Shown here one piece after another: positions 43,389 to 46,752 of a DNA stretch of 46,752 nt. This stretch comes from an uncultured Kiritimatiellota bacterium (GTDB lineage: Bacteria > Verrucomicrobiota > Kiritimatiellia > RFP12 > DVOR01). The stretch lies in contig CALXMV010000019.1 of assembly GCA_944389565.1 (NCBI GenBank), positions 1-46,752 on the forward strand, read 5' to 3'. Under the pieces are notes generated by a model, which saw only the letters and a program-made list of their open reading frames with translations, was not told the origin of the DNA and made no database searches. The position numbers and the translations under genes were made by a program. Position 1 is the stretch's first letter; every line of letters starts with the position of its first letter.

Positions 43389-43428
43389 GCAAAAAAAAAG
43401 CCCCGACTCGATTGAGTCGGGGCTTTTT
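43389..43428. terminator. bidirectional intrinsic terminator between tatD and nagB
   Basis: AAAGCCCCGACTC pairs with GAGTCGGGGCTTT around GATT, with nine A on the left and five T on the right. It serves the long plus operon and the minus nagB operon. Confidence 0.92.
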
Positions 43429-43446
43429 GGTGCCGTTCGCCACGAA

Positions 43447-44232
43447 TCAGACGTTAGAGGCGCCGGTCTGGGAGAAGATGTACTTGTAGTAATCCTTGTT
43501 GCGGAGTTTGCCGGCGGCCTCCTCGTCGCAGATGACCACGCAGTCGTTGTGGTACTGCAGGGCGGAGCAGGGGCACATGGCGGTGACAGGGCCCTCGACG
43601 AGCCCGGCGATGGCATCCTGCTTGCCCTTGCCGAAGGCGAGCAGAACGACCTTGCGGGCGTCCATGATGGAGCCGATGCCCATGGTGACGGCCTGGGTGG
43701 GCACCTCGTCGACGCGCCCTTGGAAGAAGAGGCGGGCGTTGTCGTTGATGGTCTGCTGGGTGAGCACCTGGCTGTGGGTGCGGCAGGCGAGGGAGCAACC
43801 GGGCTCGTTGAAGGCGATGTGACCGTCAGAGCCGATGCCCAGGAGCTGGATGTCGATGCCGCCGGCGGCCTGGATGGCCTCCTCATAGGCCTTGCAACTC
43901 TTGGCAATGTCCTTGGCCATGCCGTCGGGGACGTGCGTCTTGGCCTGATCGATATCGATGTGGTCGAAGAGCTGGGTCTTCATGAAATAGTGGTAGCTCT
44001 GGTCGTGATCGGGGGCGAGCCCGAGGTACTCATCGAGGTTGAAGCTCTGGCACTCCTTGAAGGAGACGGTGCCGGCCTTGCAGGCCTCGGCGAGGAGTTT
44101 GTACATCTTCACGGGGGTGGAGCCGGTGGCCAGGCCGAGGACGGTCTTGGGGTTGCGCTTCACCTGATCGATGAAGATGCTGGCGGCCAGGCGGCTGCCT
44201 TCTTCGGGATTCTGAACGATTGCGACTTTCAT
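43447..44232 (-). CDS. nagB: glucosamine-6-phosphate deaminase
   Basis: A 261-residue deaminase/isomerase turning GlcN-6-P into Fru-6-P and ammonia. Family marks are GLATGSTP, FNLDEYLGL and GIGSDGHIAFNEPG, with the catalytic D68 in NLDEY. AAAGGA lies ahead of ATG 44232. It lies 29 bp behind a NahK-like kinase, so amino-sugar catabolism is likely the shared role. Confidence 0.95.
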   Translation of the reverse strand: MKVAIVQNPEEGSRLAASIFIDQVKRNPKTVLGLATGSTPVKMYKLLAEACKAGTVSFKECQSFNLDEYLGLAPDHDQSYHYFMKTQLFDHIDIDQAKTHVPDGMAKDIAKSCKAYEEAIQAAGGIDIQLLGIGSDGHIAFNEPGCSLACRTHSQVLTQQTINDNARLFFQGRVDEVPTQAVTMGIGSIMDARKVVLLAFGKGKQDAIAGLVEGPVTAMCPCSALQYHNDCVVICDEEAAGKLRNKDYYKYIFSQTGASNV

Positions 44233-44261
44233 GTCTTTGTCCTTTCGTTTTCGGAAGTGGG

Positions 44262-45371
44262 TCAGTTTCTGCCGACGGCGCGCGCGCATCGCTGGACGAT
44301 GGCCTGCATTTCCTCGCGGGCCTCCTCCATGCACAGGGCAAGGCGGAACTGGGTGCGGCAGCGGTCGACGTTCTGCTTGGGGTAATGGGTCTTGAAATAG
44401 GTGTCGCCCTGCAGGTAATCGGTGAGGAAGCGGATGCCGATCATGAAGGGCAGGAGCCACGCGGAGAAAGCGAGCTCCTGCACCTCGGCGGGGACGAGGA
44501 ACTTGGCGGTGTCGAGATACCCGGCGGTGACGGCCTCGAACATGGCGAGGTCGAGGTGGACGTTGTCGGGGTCGGGCTCGGATTCGTCGGCCGTGTTGCA
44601 CGTGGTGCGGCAAAGGTCGCCGAAGTCGTAAAGCGCGAGCCCGGGCATGACCGTGTCCAGATCGACGACCGCGACGCAACGCTTGGTCTCCGGGTCGAAG
44701 AGGGCGTTGTTGATCTTGGTGTCATTGTGGGTGATGCGCTCAGGGATCTGCCCCTTGAGATAACGGTTGAGCAGATGGGCCACAAGGTGCCTGCGCTGGC
44801 GCACGAAATCGAGCTCGGCGGCCACCTCGTCGGCGCGGTTGCGGATGTCGAGATACGCGGCCTCCTCCAGCGTGGCGTAACGCATGGGCGTGTGGTGGAA
44901 GTAAGGAATCGTCTCATGCAGACGGGGGAGCGGCAGGTCGGCCATCAGGTTCTGAAAATGCGCGAAGCCGCGGGCGGCCTCGAAGGCCACGGCGGGGTCG
45001 CGCACGTTGTCATAGCTCTCCACGCCATCGATGAAGTCGTACACCCGCCACCACTTCCCCTCGAACGTCCGCACGCAGTTGCGCTTCTCGCGGGTGCGGA
45101 CGAGACGCAGGGTCTTGACGTCGGCGTTCTCGCCGACCTTCTGGTTGATGTGATCGAGCGCGCGCTCGATGTTGTCCATCACCTGCTGCGGCTTGCGGAA
45201 AACCGCATGGTTGATGCGCTGGAGCGTATACAGATGGCGCGTGCCATCGGGCTCCTCCGTCGTGACGCGGAAGGTGTCGTTGATGTGGCCGCTGCCGAAA
45301 GGCTTGGCCTCCGCGATTTTGCCCTTGATGGCGAAATTGCCCAAGATTTCCTCGATCTTGCGTGTGTCCAC
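44262..45371 (-). CDS. NahK-like N-acetylhexosamine 1-kinase (copy 1)
   Basis: A 369-residue aminoglycoside-phosphotransferase-fold kinase. It aligns well by motif with bifidobacterial NahK (FGSGHINDTF, YTLQRINHAVF, HETIPYFHHTPMRY, THNDTKINN with D217, VDLDTVMPGLALYDFGD with D237, FLTDYLQGDTYF). NahK phosphorylates GlcNAc or GalNAc at C1 in galacto-N-biose/lacto-N-biose salvage. About 80 bp separate it from the second copy. ATG 45371 follows AGGAGGGAGAG. Confidence 0.82.
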   Translation of the reverse strand: MDTRKIEEILGNFAIKGKIAEAKPFGSGHINDTFRVTTEEPDGTRHLYTLQRINHAVFRKPQQVMDNIERALDHINQKVGENADVKTLRLVRTREKRNCVRTFEGKWWRVYDFIDGVESYDNVRDPAVAFEAARGFAHFQNLMADLPLPRLHETIPYFHHTPMRYATLEEAAYLDIRNRADEVAAELDFVRQRRHLVAHLLNRYLKGQIPERITHNDTKINNALFDPETKRCVAVVDLDTVMPGLALYDFGDLCRTTCNTADESEPDPDNVHLDLAMFEAVTAGYLDTAKFLVPAEVQELAFSAWLLPFMIGIRFLTDYLQGDTYFKTHYPKQNVDRCRTQFRLALCMEEAREEMQAIVQRCARAVGRN

Positions 45372-45411
45372 GTTCTCTCCCTCCTGTTTTCTCTCCTGGC
45401 AGACAATGCCG

Positions 45412-45444
45412 GCGCGCCCGCGGGTTCGCCCCCCGCGGGCGCGC
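45412..45444 (-). other. perfect 13-bp intercistronic hairpin between the two kinase genes
   Basis: GCGCGCCCGCGGG (45412-45424) and CCCGCGGGCGCGC (45432-45444) pair without mismatch around a 7-nt loop. No U-tract follows on the minus strand, so it is more like an mRNA-processing, stabiliser or attenuator element than a terminator. It ends about 40 nt before the copy-1 start codon. Confidence 0.6.
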
Positions 45445-45452
45445 GGCGAACC

Positions 45453-46580
45453 TTATTCGGCGGCGAGCGCGGCCTGGATGATGGCCTCCATCTTGTCGGC
45501 CTGCTCCTCCATGCTCCGCACCATCTTCAGCTGGGTACGCGTGCGGTCGACATTGTGCCCAGGGCGCTTGATGTGGAAGTAGGTATCCCCCACCAGATAG
45601 TCGGTGAGGAAGCGGATGCCGATGGTCATCGTGATGAGACGGGCGGAGAAGGCGAGTTCCTCCTTCTCGCCGGGCGTGAGGAACTTTGCGCCGCGGCAAT
45701 ACCCCTTGGCGATGGCCTCGAACATATCCATGCGCGAATAGACCTTCGCGAGATCCTGCTCGTCCTCGGCGGCATTGGCCGTGGCCGTGCGGCACATATC
45801 GCCGAAGTCGTAAAGCGCGAGCCCGGGCATGACAGTGTCCAGGTCGATCACGCAAATGCCGCGGCCGGTGGCGTCATCGAGCATCACGTTGTTGAGTTTG
45901 GTGTCGTTGTGCGTCACGCGCTCGGGGATCTCGCCGCGGGCGCTGCGGTCAAGCAGGCGCGAGAAGGAATCGGCGCGCGCCTCGACGAACGCGATTTCCG
46001 CCTTCACGTCCTTCGCGCGGTTGAGCGCGTCTTTCTGGATGGCGGCCTGAAGCGTCTCATAGCGCTTGACGGTGTTGTGGAAGTGCGGGATGGTCTCATG
46101 GAGGCGCGGATCCGTGAGGTCGGCCACCATGTTCTGGAAATCGGCGAACGCCTCGCCCACGAGCTCCGCCTGATGGACGCTCTGGATCTGGTCGTACGTC
46201 TTCGCCCCCTCGACAAAGACATACATGCGCCACCAATTGCCGGCCTCGTCATGATAGACCGGCTCGCCCTCGCGCGTGAGGATGAGGGTGAGCGTCCGGC
46301 GCGAGATATCCTCCACGCCCTGCGCGCGCAACTTCTCGGCGATGTGGCGCGTCACACGCAGGATGTTCTGCTGCACGTTCTGAGGCTGGGTGAAGACGTG
46401 GTGGTTGATGCGCTGGAGCAGATAATGCACCTTCGCGCCACCCACCGAGTAATCGATCTGATACGTGTCATTGATATGGCCGCTCCCGTACGGGCGCCCG
46501 CCCGCATAATCGCCATAAATCTGAAACGCGGCGGAAATCGCCTTCAATTCCGCCTGAGTCGCCTTGCCAAGCTCAGCCAT
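45453..46580 (-). CDS. NahK-like N-acetylhexosamine 1-kinase (copy 2)
   Basis: A 375-residue paralogue of the preceding kinase with all the same motifs (YGSGHINDTY, LLQRINHHVF, HETIPHFHNTVKRY, THNDTKLNN, IDLDTVMPGLALYDFGD, FLTDYLVGDTYF). The two have clearly diverged, so they probably differ in sugar preference. ATG 46580 follows AAAGGA at 8 nt; the in-frame TTG at 46586 is rejected. It is the first gene of the operon. Confidence 0.82.
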   Translation of the reverse strand: MAELGKATQAELKAISAAFQIYGDYAGGRPYGSGHINDTYQIDYSVGGAKVHYLLQRINHHVFTQPQNVQQNILRVTRHIAEKLRAQGVEDISRRTLTLILTREGEPVYHDEAGNWWRMYVFVEGAKTYDQIQSVHQAELVGEAFADFQNMVADLTDPRLHETIPHFHNTVKRYETLQAAIQKDALNRAKDVKAEIAFVEARADSFSRLLDRSARGEIPERVTHNDTKLNNVMLDDATGRGICVIDLDTVMPGLALYDFGDMCRTATANAAEDEQDLAKVYSRMDMFEAIAKGYCRGAKFLTPGEKEELAFSARLITMTIGIRFLTDYLVGDTYFHIKRPGHNVDRTRTQLKMVRSMEEQADKMEAIIQAALAAE

Positions 46581-46630
46581 GACCAAATCCTTTCGCAGTG
46601 TGAGGGTTCCTTGTTATCCTTGACGACAAT

Positions 46631-46639
46631 ACTTTACCA
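46631..46639 (-). promoter_or_regulatory. extended -10 promoter of the nahK-nahK-nagB operon
   Basis: On the minus strand TGGTAAAGT lies 50 nt upstream of ATG 46580. The predicted +1 near 46624 gives a 44-nt leader with a normal Shine-Dalgarno. Confidence 0.45.
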
Positions 46640-46725
46640 CACCCGCGCGAAAATGGAAAGAGGCAAAGGGAAACACGGCTCTTCAGAGTTTTTAGTGGGT
46701 CGGAGTGGAAGCGCGGGGGAAAGTA

Positions 46726-46734
46726 TGGTAAAGA
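46726..46734 (+). promoter_or_regulatory. possible leaderless promoter of the gene leaving the window
   Basis: TGGTAAAGA resembles the divergent operon's TGGTAAAGT but lacks the final T. The predicted +1 is 46741, the A of an ATG. A G-rich segment resembling the 22-bp repeat (46702-46720) precedes it. Confidence 0.3.
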
Positions 46735-46740
46735 GGGGAC

Positions 46741-46752
46741 ATGAAAACGACG
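46741..46752 (+). CDS. possible 5' end of a gene leaving the window (partial)
   Basis: ATG AAA ACG ACG at the window edge. The M-K-T-T start fits a signal peptide or many other proteins; four codons do not identify it. It follows the promoter-like element at the leaderless distance. Confidence 0.35.

Overview
The window reads as a chromosomal segment of a high-GC, Gram-negative, probably strictly anaerobic bacterium. The lpxD gene indicates lipid A. The complete three-subunit [FeFe]-hydrogenase with its maturase HydF indicates fermentative H2 metabolism. The nagB plus two nahK-like kinases indicate use of amino-sugar glycans such as mucin. Together with the general gene style this suggests a gut or sediment member of the PVC group (Kiritimatiellota/Verrucomicrobiota-like). 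That placement is an inference; there is no rRNA or other phylogenetic marker I could test here.

Layout. 1-2730: a divergent intergenic region with a 22-bp tandem repeat, then an M20 peptidase and a TrmA/RlmD-type uracil methyltransferase. 2731-13987: a complete type I-E CRISPR-Cas locus (cas3, cas8e, cse2, cas7, cas5, cas6e, cas1, and a cas2 fused to a DnaQ-like exonuclease) followed by an array of 31 repeats and 30 spacers, every unit exactly 61 bp. 13988-16272: a lower-GC prophage remnant, with a tail tape-measure-like gene cut off by the distal end of the array, a small membrane protein, a possible tail-assembly fragment, and an AT-rich orphan gene. 16273-22480: a G-rich intergenic tract, then trmH-like, hydF, slyX, DJ-1/PfpI, rpoN, a 2-hydroxyacid dehydrogenase and recO. 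22493-26617 (minus): hydABC-type bifurcating hydrogenase. 26768-29614 (minus): three exported proteins behind a promoter with a G9 tract in its spacer. 29966-32362: an acyltransferase and an RsmC-like methyltransferase. 32417-34802 (minus): MTA/SAH nucleosidase, a small membrane protein and an exported protein in an overlapping operon. 35084-43378: one long operon (psd, pssA, aconitase, zinc-finger protein, lpxD, a 53-aa membrane protein, aroC, tatD). 43447-46580 (minus): nagB and two tandem nahK-like kinases.

How the parts work together. The CRISPR locus appears to have two transcription units: cas3 from an apparently leaderless promoter, and Cascade plus the adaptation genes from a near-consensus TTGACA-N17-TATACT promoter inside the end of cas3. 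HydF would mature the hydrogenase encoded on the opposite strand 4 kb away. NahK and NagB would feed N-acetylhexosamines into sugar-nucleotide synthesis and glycolysis.

The least ordinary signals are these. (1) A recurrent TGnTAnnnT promoter element whose predicted +1 falls on, or one base before, the start codon of five genes. (2) cas2-dnaQ has no ATG/GTG/TTG at its conserved N-terminus; the aligned codon is ATC behind a good Shine-Dalgarno. (3) Sharp GC switches occur inside cas8e and cas7. (4) A homopolymeric G tract lies between the -35 and -10 of the exported-protein operon. (5) A 22-bp tandem repeat recurs in divergent promoter regions. (6) No spacer begins with A. (7) The array is fused directly to a truncated phage gene.
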